A stretch of 64,000 nt of DNA from Synechococcus sp. WH 8101 (GCF_004209775.1 NZ_CP035914.1:992001-1056000), one strand, 5' to 3'. Positions 34,767-43,078 are shown, counted from the first letter of the stretch. The notes: generated by a model from the letters alone, not told the origin. Numbers and translations: made by a program.

Positions 34767-35144
34767 ATGGGACGCACACGGAGCTTTCTCACTGATTTCA
34801 GGGCTTTTATCAATCGCGGCAATGTGGTGGATCTTGCCGTCGCGGTGGTGATCGGTGGAGCCTTTGGGAAGGTGGTGGATGCAGTGGTGAGCCTGGTGAT
34901 GGGGTCATTGCTTGAACCTGCTCTCAAAGCCGCGAACATTGATGCCATTGCCGATTGGCCAGCTGGTGCCGTCCTGGTGGCGGTGATCAATTTTCTGGTG
35001 ATCGCTTTGGTCGTGTTTCTGATCATTCGCGCCATTGAGTCGTTGCGTCGAAAGGAGGAAGCCGTGGCTCCCCCAGAGACTCAGGCCCAGCTGGCCGCAG
35101 CGGTGACCCGCTTGGCGGATGCCCTGGATCGCCGCCAGCTCTGA
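34767..35144 (+). CDS. mscL: Large-conductance mechanosensitive channel MscL
   Basis: A 125-residue membrane protein with the MscL layout: SFLTDFRAFINRGNVVDLAV leading into TM1 (VAVVIGGAFGKVVDAVVSLVM), a periplasmic loop, TM2 (AGAVLVAVINFLVIALVVFL) and a cytoplasmic helix of charged residues. MscL opens under membrane tension to release solutes during hypo-osmotic shock. ATG 34767 is the conventional start; a TTG five codons upstream is in frame. Confidence 0.92.
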   Translation: MGRTRSFLTDFRAFINRGNVVDLAVAVVIGGAFGKVVDAVVSLVMGSLLEPALKAANIDAIADWPAGAVLVAVINFLVIALVVFLIIRAIESLRRKEEAVAPPETQAQLAAAVTRLADALDRRQL

Positions 35145-35250
35145 ACCAGGCCCGGTGTCGTTCTGTCCCCTACGAATCCGCTCTGGCGGCCTGTTTTCTC
35201 ATGCCTTGATCAGGAACGATGGCCACAATGCCTGCATTAGGAGGACGCGA

Positions 35251-36081
35251 ATGGCACGTGGTTTGCGGGCTTTGCTGGCTGGTGCTGCCCTCACGCTGAT
35301 CCACGTCACACCGGCGGCGGCGCTCACCTGGAGAGAGGAACCGCTTCTGCAACCGCTGTTTGAGAAGGCTGGAGTGGAGGGCACGTTCGTGGTGCTGGAT
35401 GAGCGCAACGGCGTGTGGCGCGGGCACAACGGGTTGCGTGCAGAGCAGCGCTTCTCTCCTGCTTCCACTTTCAAGATCCCCAATAGCCTGATCGCCCTCT
35501 CGCTTGGGGTAGTGGCCAACCCTGATGAGCTGATTCCCTACAAGGGTGATCCCAACCCGTTCATGCGCGAGTGGCTAGCGCCGATGGGGATGCGCGGCGC
35601 GATCAAGGTGTCGAATGTGCCGCTGTATCAGGAGCTGGCCCGGCGGATTGGGTTGCAGCGCATGCAAATCGCCCTGCAGCAGTTGCACTACGGCAACGAG
35701 CGGATTGGCGGCAACGTCACCACGTTTTGGCTGCGTGGGCCGCTGGCGATCAGTGCCCTTGAGCAAACGCAATTCCTCCTGGGCCTGGCCAAACGCACGT
35801 TGTCGTTCCCTGTGGTCGCCCAGCAGCAGGTAGCTGAGATCACGCGCATCGATCGCGGCCCTGGCTGGAGCCTTCATGCCAAGACCGGTTGGCAGAACGC
35901 TCCCGGCGCCGGTGTGGGCTGGTGGGTGGGTTGGGTGCAACAGGGCGATCGCATCACTCCTTTTGCGCTCAACATCGCCATGAAGGGCAGTGACGATGCC
36001 CCCAAGCGTGAGCAATTAGGTCGGCGCAGCCTGCAGCTGTTGGGAGTGTTGCCTGTTGATGATCAGAAGGCGGCACGTTGA
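35251..36081 (+). CDS. Class D (OXA-type) beta-lactamase
   Basis: A 276-residue protein with a signal peptide ending near AAA (22-24). All class D motifs are present: S72-T-F-K75 (PASTFKIPNSLIAL), S121-N-V123 (IKVSNVPLYQELARRIG), Y147-G-N149 and K211-T-G213 (HAKTGWQ), plus GWWVGW near 223-228. This is a serine hydrolase of the periplasm predicted to open beta-lactam rings; environmental class D enzymes may instead act on cell-wall-like substrates. A good Shine-Dalgarno (aggagg) lies 6 bp before ATG 35251. Confidence 0.9.
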   Translation: MARGLRALLAGAALTLIHVTPAAALTWREEPLLQPLFEKAGVEGTFVVLDERNGVWRGHNGLRAEQRFSPASTFKIPNSLIALSLGVVANPDELIPYKGDPNPFMREWLAPMGMRGAIKVSNVPLYQELARRIGLQRMQIALQQLHYGNERIGGNVTTFWLRGPLAISALEQTQFLLGLAKRTLSFPVVAQQQVAEITRIDRGPGWSLHAKTGWQNAPGAGVGWWVGWVQQGDRITPFALNIAMKGSDDAPKREQLGRRSLQLLGVLPVDDQKAAR

Positions 36082-36379
36082 TCCAATTCCTGCACGCTTG
36101 TGTGCCTGGTTCTCTCAGTGCTGACCCAGGCTCTGGAGGAGTGTGTCTACGGAACCTGGTGCTGTTTCTCGGTCAGGGATGCATGGCCCTTTTCTATAGA
36201 CGGTGGTTGCGTGCCCGCTGGGTTGATGGGACTGGCAATGTCGCGACAAGCACGCACAGAGTGGCTTTCTTCTGAATTCCTGCGGAATCTCTTGAACCCG
36301 AAGACCATCCGTAGATTTCGTTGCATTTGGGTCGGAACCCAGGACAGTGTGAACGCAACTGGCGAGATGCTGCACCCTG
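36082..36379. other. Gene-free interval
   Basis: About 300 bp between the beta-lactamase and the next small gene. Short open frames overlap on both strands; none is convincing, and no terminator hairpin with a T-run was found. Confidence 0.4.
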
Positions 36380-36550
36380 GTGATCGTGATTCAAAGCCGC
36401 GCAAGTGGCGAACTCGTCTGGCGTGATGAAGTTTTGAGGACTAATCACTTCAAGGCTTACATGACGGCCAAGGCGAAAGCTCGGCTGACTGGTCGCGTCT
36501 ATCGACTGGTGGATCGAGATGGTGTTGTTTTGGAACAGATCTTCCATTAA
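36380..36550 (+). CDS. Small TG-YRLVD-DG family protein (copy 2)
   Basis: A 56-residue protein from a GTG start (or GTG 36386, two codons on). The second half FKAYMTAKAKARLTGRVYRL, VDRDGVVLEQIFH follows the pattern of the copies at 8567, 50642 and 57836, and its length equals that of the 8567 copy. It was identified by this similarity. Function unknown. Confidence 0.58.
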   Translation: MIVIQSRASGELVWRDEVLRTNHFKAYMTAKAKARLTGRVYRLVDRDGVVLEQIFH

Positions 36551-36708
36551 CGCTGTGATGGCCTCCGCGACGTCTGTCGCAGCTCTCAAGCACGCTTTGA
36601 ACGGCCTTGCTGTGAAACGCCGACCGGCTGTCAGCTGAGTGTCTGTGTTGGCGTGCCGCTAATCGCCATCACCCCGCGGGTTCGATCCGCCTTGTGTTGC
36701 CACTAAAA

Positions 36709-36732
36709 AAGGAGGCCTCCTCAGACCTCCTT
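36709..36732 (-). terminator. Hairpin terminator for the 36796-36963 gene
   Basis: aaggagg / cctcctt stem with a 10-nt loop, preceded on the plus strand by a run of A, hence a U-run for minus-strand transcripts. It lies 64 bp past the stop of the small gene upstream. Confidence 0.7.
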
Positions 36733-36795
36733 GGACAAGCAGTTGTCATCCTCTGCTCTGGCTGGGTTGTAACACCCCTGGTGGGTGTCATGCCA

Positions 36796-36963
36796 TCAAA
36801 TGCTCTGCAGCAGGCGCTCCAAACGCACCAGTTGATAGCGGTTGGCCTCTGTGGGCAGAGCGTTGTACATCGCCCAGCACTGGCGCAGCTGGGCTTCCAA
36901 TCCAACCCGCACATGGTGATCGCTGTGCAGGGGGATGGTCGCCATGGCGGGAGTGAAGGTCAT
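36796..36963 (-). CDS. Small NRYQLVRLxRLL family protein (copy 1)
   Basis: A 55-residue protein whose C-terminal part VRVGLEAQLRQCWAMYNALP, then EANRYQLVRLERLLQSI closely matches the product of 53110-53226. The motif suggests a short helical protein. Function unknown. ATG 36963 gives an 18-residue N-terminal extension missing from the other copy. A terminator follows. Confidence 0.6.
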   Translation of the reverse strand: MTFTPAMATIPLHSDHHVRVGLEAQLRQCWAMYNALPTEANRYQLVRLERLLQSI

Positions 36964-37008
36964 GGGTGATCGGGCGCAACTGCTGGAAGTGTTCCCCGCT
37001 TTGGCACG

Positions 37009-38220
37009 TCAGGTCCCCGCGCTGATCTCTATCCACCAGCCGCTGCCGGCGCCCTCCACCATCCAGCGGCGACCCCAGTTGCGCTCGGAATAACGCTGCG
37101 CCTCGCCGCTGCCGATCGCCGTGGTGACGTAGCCGCCGTTGATGAGATCGGCCTCGCCGTTGGGGTCGTGCATGAGGAACTGGCGCTTGGCAGGATCCCA
37201 GCCGATCACCAGGCTCCAGTGACCGCTGCCCGTGGGGGAGGAGACAGGGCCTTGATGCAGCCAACCCACCGGGCAGGGGATGCCGCGTTGGAGCTGGGCG
37301 ATTAGGTGGTCGATGCAGCCATCCGTCCTGAACCGCGCCTTTAGCCCCAGGCTCCGGAGCGCCGCCACCTGGGCGCTGGCGTCAGTGGTGTCGCCGTAGC
37401 GCTGCACCAGGGCCAGGTATTGATCGTCCAACTGGCTATTGCCGTTGAGGGCTACGGGTTTCAGGTAGGCAGCGGCCATGGCGCAGCTGGAGGCAAAGCA
37501 CATGCGGCTGCCCTGGCCGGTGACGCTGTCGTTCTGGCTCAGGTACGGAACGGGGAGCCGGAGCAGGCCTGGTTTGGCTGGAGCTTTGGGCGGTCGGGTT
37601 GCTGTGGCTTCTGTGCCTGATGCCCGAAAGGCGGTGGCAAAGGCGATCAACTGCTCGGCCGTGAGGCTGCGCTGGAGCAACTGCCAGGCCTGACGCTGGT
37701 GGGGGAGATCCCTGTGGTGACGCACGGCGTCCAGGAGCTGGAGCGGTTCTGAGGCCTCTTGCTGCGCTCGGGTTTGGCTTGCCGCATGGGCCACCTCAGC
37801 CGCCCGGCGTCGTATGAGCCCTTCCACCGGACCATTGGGGCCCTTGCACCATCGGGGCAGCTCCTCGGCGATCACCGCCGCCGCTGGTTCACCAGCAAGC
37901 AGGCGTTTGCGGAGGGTCGAGTGCTCCAGCGCTCCTGCCCCCACGTTGAAGCAGAAGCTGATCAGGGCATCGCGCTGGCGAGACGTCAGGTCAACACCCC
38001 GGAGCAACCGATCGACAGCGTCGGCCGCCACGGCCGCATCTTGCTTGAGCCAGGCCTCGGCTTGCGCCTGGCTGATCGTCAGCCCAGGCACCACATCTGG
38101 CCCGGTGTGGCCGTAGCCGATGGTCCAGGGAGCACCGCCACTGGCGGGATCGGGATAGGCCGACAGTTCGCAGCCCTCCCAGCTTTTGAGCAGGGTCCAG
38201 CCCTCGGGGGTGAGTGGCAT
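37009..38220 (-). CDS. Phage-type lysozyme (GH24) fused to a C39-like peptidase
   Basis: A 403-residue two-enzyme fusion. Residues 1-140 are a phage lysozyme: KSWEGCELSAYPDPASG with catalytic Glu15, WTIGYGHTG (32-40), and RQRDALISFCFNVGAGA later. Residues about 220-403 are a C39-like cysteine peptidase: a possible nucleophile in RMCFASSCAMAAA (about 238-250), GHWSLVIGWDPA with His near 334, and FLMHDPNGEADL. There is no signal peptide, so export would need a holin or lysis. It may be a domesticated endolysin or cell-wall hydrolase able to cut both glycan and peptide bonds. The combination is rare. Confidence 0.82.
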   Translation of the reverse strand: MPLTPEGWTLLKSWEGCELSAYPDPASGGAPWTIGYGHTGPDVVPGLTISQAQAEAWLKQDAAVAADAVDRLLRGVDLTSRQRDALISFCFNVGAGALEHSTLRKRLLAGEPAAAVIAEELPRWCKGPNGPVEGLIRRRAAEVAHAASQTRAQQEASEPLQLLDAVRHHRDLPHQRQAWQLLQRSLTAEQLIAFATAFRASGTEATATRPPKAPAKPGLLRLPVPYLSQNDSVTGQGSRMCFASSCAMAAAYLKPVALNGNSQLDDQYLALVQRYGDTTDASAQVAALRSLGLKARFRTDGCIDHLIAQLQRGIPCPVGWLHQGPVSSPTGSGHWSLVIGWDPAKRQFLMHDPNGEADLINGGYVTTAIGSGEAQRYSERNWGRRWMVEGAGSGWWIEISAGT

Positions 38221-38321
38221 TGCGGCGGAGCGGGGAACCCCAGAGGGTTCCGGGATCTGGAGCCAGACCCGCCGGTTGTTGCCCGCCAGCGTCGATAGGT
38301 TGATTCCATCGACTGGGCTCG

Positions 38322-38519
38322 ATGTCCTACCGCATACGCCTGCTGGAAACCGATGGAGGCTGGTCGGTGAGTTGCCTTGATCTGCCCGGCTGTCATTCCC
38401 AGGGAGACAGCCGCGATGAAGCGCTGCTGAACATCCGCGAAGCGATCCAGCTCTGGCTGGAGGTGGAGGCAGAAGAGGCCGGCGTGAAAACAGTGGAGAC
38501 GCTGGAGCTGGCGGTCTGA
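38322..38519 (+). CDS. HicB-like antitoxin without HicA
   Basis: A 65-residue protein with the HicB N-terminal fold: YRIRLLETDGGWSVSCLDLP, GCHSQGDSRDEALLNIREAI, then QLWLEVEAEE. HicB normally neutralises the RNA-cleaving HicA encoded beside it. No HicA-like open frame is present on either side, so it is an orphan, possibly acting as a regulator or remnant. Confidence 0.8.
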   Translation: MSYRIRLLETDGGWSVSCLDLPGCHSQGDSRDEALLNIREAIQLWLEVEAEEAGVKTVETLELAV

Positions 38520-38582
38520 CTCCTCAGCAATTCCGCGAGCTGCTCTGAGCTCTGCCCCGGAACCCTATGGCGCTGTTCGTTG

Positions 38583-38954
38583 ATGCGCGCCATGACATCC
38601 CGCCGCCTGGTGGTCTGGATTTCGACTGGGATCCTGGGGTTTCAGGGGGCCACACTGGCGTTCGATCTCCTCAACTGCACGGCCCTGAGCTGGCTGGTGT
38701 TGCGCGTCAACGGCCTGCCCAGGCTGGAGCGGCAGCAGAAGCACCAGCCCTCAGCGGCCGAGAACGGCTTGGTCTTGGATCCAGATGCCAAACCCCAAAC
38801 CCCAGCCGGAACCGCCGACGCCCAGCAGACGGTGAGCCTGTTCTGTGAACGCCCCCAGAACCGAATCGATGACGCCGTGAAACAGGGCCTGAGCATCCTG
38901 GCCGGACTTGCCTTGGGCAGCTCGGTGCCCGGGAACGGGCGGGAGCGGCTTTGA
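38583..38954 (+). CDS. Small protein with one N-terminal membrane segment
   Basis: About 123 residues. Residues 8-35 are hydrophobic (RLVVWISTGILGFQGATLAF) and the remainder is polar, ending in a second mildly hydrophobic helix (LSILAGLALGSS). No family recognised. ATG 38583 or 38592 may be the start. Confidence 0.45.
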   Translation: MRAMTSRRLVVWISTGILGFQGATLAFDLLNCTALSWLVLRVNGLPRLERQQKHQPSAAENGLVLDPDAKPQTPAGTADAQQTVSLFCERPQNRIDDAVKQGLSILAGLALGSSVPGNGRERL

Positions 38955-39102
38955 GTCGATCATTCGTCTCATCACAGTCTCGTTTTCTGGAGATTCAATT
39001 GCCTAATCTTGAGAGACCTCGTTTCTCTTTCTTCTTGGCATTTTTCTTGGCATAGCGACAGGTGGACGCTTGCAGTCATTGGGTTTTGGTTGTTCGCCAT
39101 TT

Positions 39103-39146
39103 GGCTTTTAACCGATTGGTCCTGAGTTCGAATCTCAGGCGACCCA
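39103..39146 (+). other. 3' half of tRNA-Lys(TTT): integration (att) scar
   Basis: From the anticodon loop onward the sequence is a normal tRNA-Lys: cttttaa with TTT anticodon, ccga, then the T-arm ctgagttcgaatctcag and acceptor strand gcgaccc plus A. The 5' half (acceptor, D-arm) is missing; the DNA before it is unrelated. A truncated tyrosine integrase gene lies 237 bp downstream. This is how an attachment site looks when an element inserts into the 3' half of a tRNA gene. Confidence 0.8.
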
Positions 39147-39273
39147 TGATTCGAGATCCGTTGGACTGCAGGGTATTTCTCCTGCGGCCCAAGCGATCGC
39201 AAGGGGTTTCGAGGCCTCTCTGCTCGGGCGGAATGAGTCCGAGAAAGACCTGAGACGTCGCTGATTGCGCCAA

Positions 39274-39308
39274 ATGTTTGGGGGTTTCCCCCAAACACCC
39301 CCAAACAT
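39274..39308 (+). promoter_or_regulatory. Competing hairpins upstream of the integrase
   Basis: atgtttggggg is followed by cccccaaaca (inner stem, loop ttt) and again by cccccaaacat (outer stem, 11 bp). The two hairpins exclude each other because they share the left arm. The element lies 75 bp before the integrase start and could be a transcription attenuator or recombination-protein site. Confidence 0.55.
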
Positions 39309-39382
39309 GACGGGCTCCTTCTGGGGGGCCTGAGGTAAATCGACACGCGGCTGGGGAATCCTCTCCGTAAAGCCACTGAGCG

Positions 39383-40160
39383 ATGACACAAGCCAACAGT
39401 GCCCTCAGCCGCGCCAACGGCGTGCTGCGGGCCCATCACCTGCCATTCCGCCTGAGGGCGGGGCACAACAGCCGTTGGGTGAGCGTCTACGAAAACCTGC
39501 CTGGGCGTCGGGTCAGAGAACGTTCGGTGCGCGGTTGCTCAAGCAAGGACGACCAGGCGATTGAGGCGCTCTGCTTCCGCCTGGTCAGTGAAGCGCGCAA
39601 GCTGCCTGAGGCCAGCCTCGAGGAATTGCTCAGCCGCCCAGGAGAGGACGGGGATCAGCCCGCAGTGCGTCCCGCTCCCTGTTGGTCAGAGATTTGTGAG
39701 GCGGTGGTGGCGTTTCAGCGCCGTCAGGGGGTGAACATGAATCTGGTGGGGCCGTTCAAGGGCCAGGGCTATTTCCGTCTGTTGCCTCCTGAGCGTGCCG
39801 CCACTGAGGCGGACGTACGTCGCTTTGCCCTCCACACCGGCGAAAGTTTGCGCGCCAACCTGGTTGACTTTTCTGAGCCGTTGGTGCCTGTGGCCACTCA
39901 CCGCCAGGGGTTTCGTCAGAAACGGGAGGTGGTGTCGCTGCTGCGGCGCGCGGGTTTTGGTGCGATTGCGCCGGAGAACCTGAGCGAGGAGCTCAAGGCG
40001 ATGGTGAACAAGAAAAAGGTGGCGCTGTTGGCAGCCGGTGAGTCACGCCGCCGGATTCCGAGCACGGCGGCGATTGAGACCTGGCTGGATCAGGTGATGG
40101 AGGAGGACGTGCTCTGGGGCTGGGTGTTTGCGATGGTGGCGACCTATGGGCTCCGGCCGC
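39383..40160 (+). pseudogene. Truncated tyrosine integrase
   Basis: From ATG 39383 the frame encodes the N-terminal half of a cyanobacterial site-specific recombinase: an arm-binding/core-binding region and the start of the catalytic domain, MEEDVLWGWVFAMVATYGLR, containing the first catalytic Arg. Homology-like sequence stops at YGLRP and the frame then runs on to 40345 through the terminator and antisense of an hli gene, so the catalytic H-x-x-R and Tyr are lost. With the tRNA-Lys scar it marks the end of a former genomic island. It cannot be active. Confidence 0.8.
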
Positions 40161-40176
40161 TCGCGACCAGCACAAA

Positions 40177-40204
40177 GAAAACCCCTAAGCCATGCCCAGG
40201 GGTT
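40177..40204 (-). terminator. Terminator of the hli operon
   Basis: aacccct / aggggtt stem with an 11-nt loop; the adjacent gaaaa on the plus strand gives a U-rich tail on the minus strand. It lies 34 bp beyond the stop of the distal hli gene. Confidence 0.75.
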
Positions 40205-40238
40205 CCAAGATTTGTGCTGCGGGCTTCACCCGCAAGAC

Positions 40239-40475
40239 TCACAAGCAGAACGGTAGAAACTGTGTTCGGCAGGCGGCAAAGCCATCGACCAGAGCACCAA
40301 GGCCGATCTGGTGTGCAATACCAGCACCTGTCAATCCTTCGGTGATGATGCCGATCACGATCCCAAGCATGGCGGCGCGGCCGTTGTACAGCTCAACGCG
40401 CTTGAGTTGCTCAAGATGGATCTGGTGAGATGCGCGGTCTTGATACCACTTCTCGTTGGCGGGAGTGTTTGTCAT
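40239..40475 (-). CDS. hli: High-light-inducible protein (HLIP)
   Basis: A 78-residue one-helix chlorophyll-binding-family protein. The transmembrane segment VELYNGRAAMLGIVIGIITE contains the E-x-x-N-G-R-x-A-M signature that binds chlorophyll and pairs helices. HLIPs protect photosystem assembly under high light. A short N-terminal stroma-side extension precedes it and a Cys-containing tail follows. Its ATG overlaps the stop of the other hli gene region by the ...TGAGGTCATG arrangement (4-bp gap), so both are co-transcribed. Confidence 0.92.
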   Translation of the reverse strand: MTNTPANEKWYQDRASHQIHLEQLKRVELYNGRAAMLGIVIGIITEGLTGAGIAHQIGLGALVDGFAACRTQFLPFCL

Positions 40476-40479
40476 GACC

Positions 40480-40623
40480 TCAACCGAGGCCGATCTGGGA
40501 CAGGATTCCCTGGCCAGTGAGCAATTCGGTACCGAGGCCGATGACAAAACCGAGCATGGCGAGACGGCCATTCCAGGTTTCGGCAAATTCAACGAAGCCA
40601 AAGCGTCCAGAAGATTCAGTCAT
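40480..40623 (-). CDS. hli: High-light-inducible protein, short form
   Basis: A 47-residue HLIP: MTESSGRFGFVEFAETWNGR, then LAMLGFVIGLGTELLTGQGI. It has the W-N-G-R-L-A-M-L-G chlorophyll-binding helix and almost nothing else, the minimal form seen in marine picocyanobacteria and their phages. First gene of a two-gene unit with the 78-residue HLIP. Confidence 0.92.
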   Translation of the reverse strand: MTESSGRFGFVEFAETWNGRLAMLGFVIGLGTELLTGQGILSQIGLG

Positions 40624-40809
40624 TTGTTGTGCAGAGTATTGGGGCTAATTGATTGTTAAGACCTGAGGTTGCCGATGGCGGTTTACCCTCAGGGTCTGTG
40701 CTGTGCTCAGGCTTGGCAAGTCACTAGTGGCATCTCAGGCTGATCCCAGAGCGGCCGATCCGTTGGATGCCCATTGCATGCAACATCGGTTGAGCGGTTG
40801 GGAACGAGT

Positions 40810-41082
40810 TCACCAGCGGCTGTTGCTGAACGAAGGTGTGGGACGAGGCTCGGCCTTGTTCACCCTGATCGATCGGCCCATCCACTCCACGTCCTGAAGA
40901 TCGGAAATGGCCTTGTTTTCGGCATTGGCGTCGGCCATGTCGACAAACGCGAAACCGCGTTTGCGACCGGTTTCGCGATCCAGAGGTAGGCTGCACTTGC
41001 TGACCGATCCGTACTCAGAAAAGAGGTGTTGAAGGTCCTCAACTTCGGCGTCGAAGGAGAGGTTGCCAACGTAAATTGTCAT
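40810..41082 (-). CDS. RNA-binding protein with a single RRM (Rbp type)
   Basis: A 90-residue protein consisting of one RNA-recognition motif: RNP-2 IYVGNL at residues 3-8 and RNP-1 KRGFAFVDM near 41-49, then SIRVNKAEPRP. Cyanobacterial Rbp proteins bind single-stranded RNA and respond to cold. The C-terminal tail is short and lacks a glycine-rich extension. Confidence 0.92.
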   Translation of the reverse strand: MTIYVGNLSFDAEVEDLQHLFSEYGSVSKCSLPLDRETGRKRGFAFVDMADANAENKAISDLQDVEWMGRSIRVNKAEPRPTPSFSNSRW

Positions 41083-41312
41083 TCAATAAATCCAATTATG
41101 AAGCCGATTCGCTGATAGCCCTGAAGAAAGTGACTGGTCGAGTGGAGGAATGCCGAGCCCGGAAGCTCGTGAGACTCGCCGCTTGAAAGAGAAACCCGCC
41201 CGAGAGAGGTCATTGAATCGATTTCACTCTACACCCATGCATGGACGCTTGCAAGATCGTCCATTGCGAGGCGCTAGCTCTGTTCTGCTGAAGGAGCTGG
41301 CTGGCCGTTATG

Positions 41313-41340
41313 AAAAAGGGCCGCCTTGGCGGCGCCTTTC
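41313..41340 (-). terminator. Terminator-like hairpin
   Basis: On the minus strand aaaggcgccgcc-aa-ggcggccc is followed by ttttt. It would end a minus-strand transcript from beyond 41345, but no convincing gene was found there, so it may belong to an unseen small gene or RNA. Confidence 0.45.
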
Positions 41341-41492
41341 CCCCTCGGCACGCCAAGCAGGAGCCGCCGGCGTACGCATCCATGATGGCTTGGATCGTCA
41401 GGGCGGCTCGCAATTGCCTGAATCACCATAGATTTACGCTGAATGTATTCATTTGTGTCGCGGGATGAAGTGAGACGAAGTCGGGTTGAGAA

Positions 41493-42035
41493 TTGCGTGA
41501 TTTCCCGTTTCTTGTTGACAGCATTGCTTGCTGGTCGCCAGCCTGGGATCAGGTTTATATCGCTCTAGCAGAGGAGGTGCAGCGCACGATGGTTGAACAA
41601 TCATTCAGGTATGGGGCGTCTGTTCTTCCTGTCATCTGCGACAGCCCGATGCAGATTATTGTCAAGGTGCGTGAGTACTTTGGCCTCCACTTTCAAGAGT
41701 CAATTGATCTCAGTCAGTTGCCCGCTCTCCTTGGGATTAGTCAGGACTGTCTGGATCTGAGTTTTATGCAGGCGCGTGGTATCAGCTTGTCGCAAGCCTT
41801 GCAGGAGTTCCGTCTCAACAAACTGTTCGCCGCGCTCACTGATCAGCCACGCCAAGGTCTGGGTCATGCCATTGAGGCATGCGGTCTCAGCCAGACTAAA
41901 GGTGTTGTGGCGCAATTTGAGCACGCATTTGGGATTGAAATGCCATTGTTCATGCTCACATGTCGTCGCGCAGCTGATGATCGTTTATTTCGTCAAGATC
42001 ATCCCAACTCGGATGCATTGGTGCTGCCAACGTGA
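41493..42035 (+). CDS. AraC-like helix-turn-helix regulator
   Basis: About 180 residues from TTG 41493 (or ATG 41589). The C-terminal 100 residues fit an AraC/XylS DNA-binding domain: LSQLPALLGISQDCLDLSFM, then RGISLSQALQEFRLNKLFAAL and a second helix-turn-helix (IEACGLSQTKGVVAQFEHAF). The N-terminal sensor part is short, about 70 residues. The target is unknown; it lies 1 kb before the lanthipeptide precursor gene and 3.5 kb from the UbiD cluster. Confidence 0.65.
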   Translation: MRDFPFLVDSIACWSPAWDQVYIALAEEVQRTMVEQSFRYGASVLPVICDSPMQIIVKVREYFGLHFQESIDLSQLPALLGISQDCLDLSFMQARGISLSQALQEFRLNKLFAALTDQPRQGLGHAIEACGLSQTKGVVAQFEHAFGIEMPLFMLTCRRAADDRLFRQDHPNSDALVLPT

Positions 42036-42203
42036 TGCTTGTATCGCTACTGCATCCGGAGCGGCCTTGAGAGTTTTCTAACAGTATGGGTGGTCAGCGC
42101 AGCTGCTGCAGCCCAGTCATATCAGCGCCAAGGCGTTAAAAAATGCACTGGGCTCAGCAGGTGCGGTAAACCCTAAGCGGAACACCAGTGAGCGGCGGAG
42201 CTC

Positions 42204-42689
42204 TTAGAGCTCTGTCTCCCAAAGGCCCATGCGATCGAGCCAGGCATCGGCCTGCTCCAGATCCCAGCCGTGATCAGTTTCGAGAACGTCGGCGATGGCG
42301 ATCATCAGATCAAAGAGCCGGCCCTCATAAAAACCCTGCTCAGAAGCGGTCTGCCGCAGGGCTGAGGCGAGCTGGAGCAGATCGAGTTCCGCCAGCCAAT
42401 CGCCCTGTTCAAAAGCGGCGAGGGAGTGAATGGCATCAAGACCGCTGAGCGCGTCGGTCTCGTTGGTGATGCTTGAAGGAAGCACAGCGTCGTTTTGTTG
42501 GGCGGATGTGCAGGACTGCTGCGGCCAGGAGAGCAGCGGCAGGACTTTGGGGAGCAGGTTGAGTGCAGAACGGAAGAGGGCGTGCAAGGAGGAAGGCGTG
42601 AGGCCTGAAAGGGTTCCGGGGATCTGGAATCGGTTGCGTTGCAGAGGATCCGCCAGAAGCGCTGAACAGGAGGCAGACAACCAAGTCAA
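42204..42689 (-). CDS. Unknown acidic protein
   Basis: Up to 161 residues from a TTG start, which is uncertain. The C-terminal 90 residues are helical and acidic (AELDLLQLASALRQTASEQG, then DLMIAIADVLETDHGWDLEQ, ADAWLDRMGLWETEL). No family recognised. Confidence 0.5.
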   Translation of the reverse strand: MTWLSASCSALLADPLQRNRFQIPGTLSGLTPSSLHALFRSALNLLPKVLPLLSWPQQSCTSAQQNDAVLPSSITNETDALSGLDAIHSLAAFEQGDWLAELDLLQLASALRQTASEQGFYEGRLFDLMIAIADVLETDHGWDLEQADAWLDRMGLWETEL

Positions 42690-42719
42690 TTCTCGCTAGT
42701 GCATGCGTACGCATTGAGG

Positions 42720-43016
42720 ATGGCTCGCGTGACGAAGGAAAAGACACAAGTGCAGAGGCCCGTGATGGTGCCAGTGAGCGCTGACTGCGAAGGCTGGCCC
42801 TACCTGCCACCCGAACTGCTCCGGCCCAGCCGCAGCCGCCAGGTCTGCATGACCTGCCACTGGTTTCGCCATCACGCCGGCGCGAGCTGCATCACCCTGC
42901 TCTGTTGCCAGTTGCATCAGGGCCTGATCGCCCAGGGTGAACACCTCAGCCGCCGCTGTCATGGCTGGAGCGAAGCACAGGCGCTGCGGCAGGGCTGGGC
43001 GCCGGAAGTGGGGTGA
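42720..43016 (+). CDS. Small Cys/His-rich protein, possible zinc-binding
   Basis: A 98-residue protein with a cluster CMTCHWFRHHAGASCITLLC followed by CQLHQGL and RRCHGW. The spacing (CxxCH, C, CxxxH, CH) is that of a small metal site. Function unknown. ATG 42720 is the preferred start; the ATG 7 codons earlier is in frame. Confidence 0.6.
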   Translation: MARVTKEKTQVQRPVMVPVSADCEGWPYLPPELLRPSRSRQVCMTCHWFRHHAGASCITLLCCQLHQGLIAQGEHLSRRCHGWSEAQALRQGWAPEVG

Positions 43017-43078
43017 GGCGGTCTGGGATTGACCCGGTTCCTCTGAGCAGGTAAGAACTTTGAAGCGATTTTGCTTTC

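Noticed and set aside
36640-36700. tRNA-like T-arm gcgggttcgatccgc
   Set aside because: No matching acceptor strands, D-arm or anticodon arm could be built around it; likely chance or a very decayed remnant.
38322-38954. HicBA pair
   Set aside because: The downstream membrane-like protein has no HicA features; HicB is taken as an orphan.
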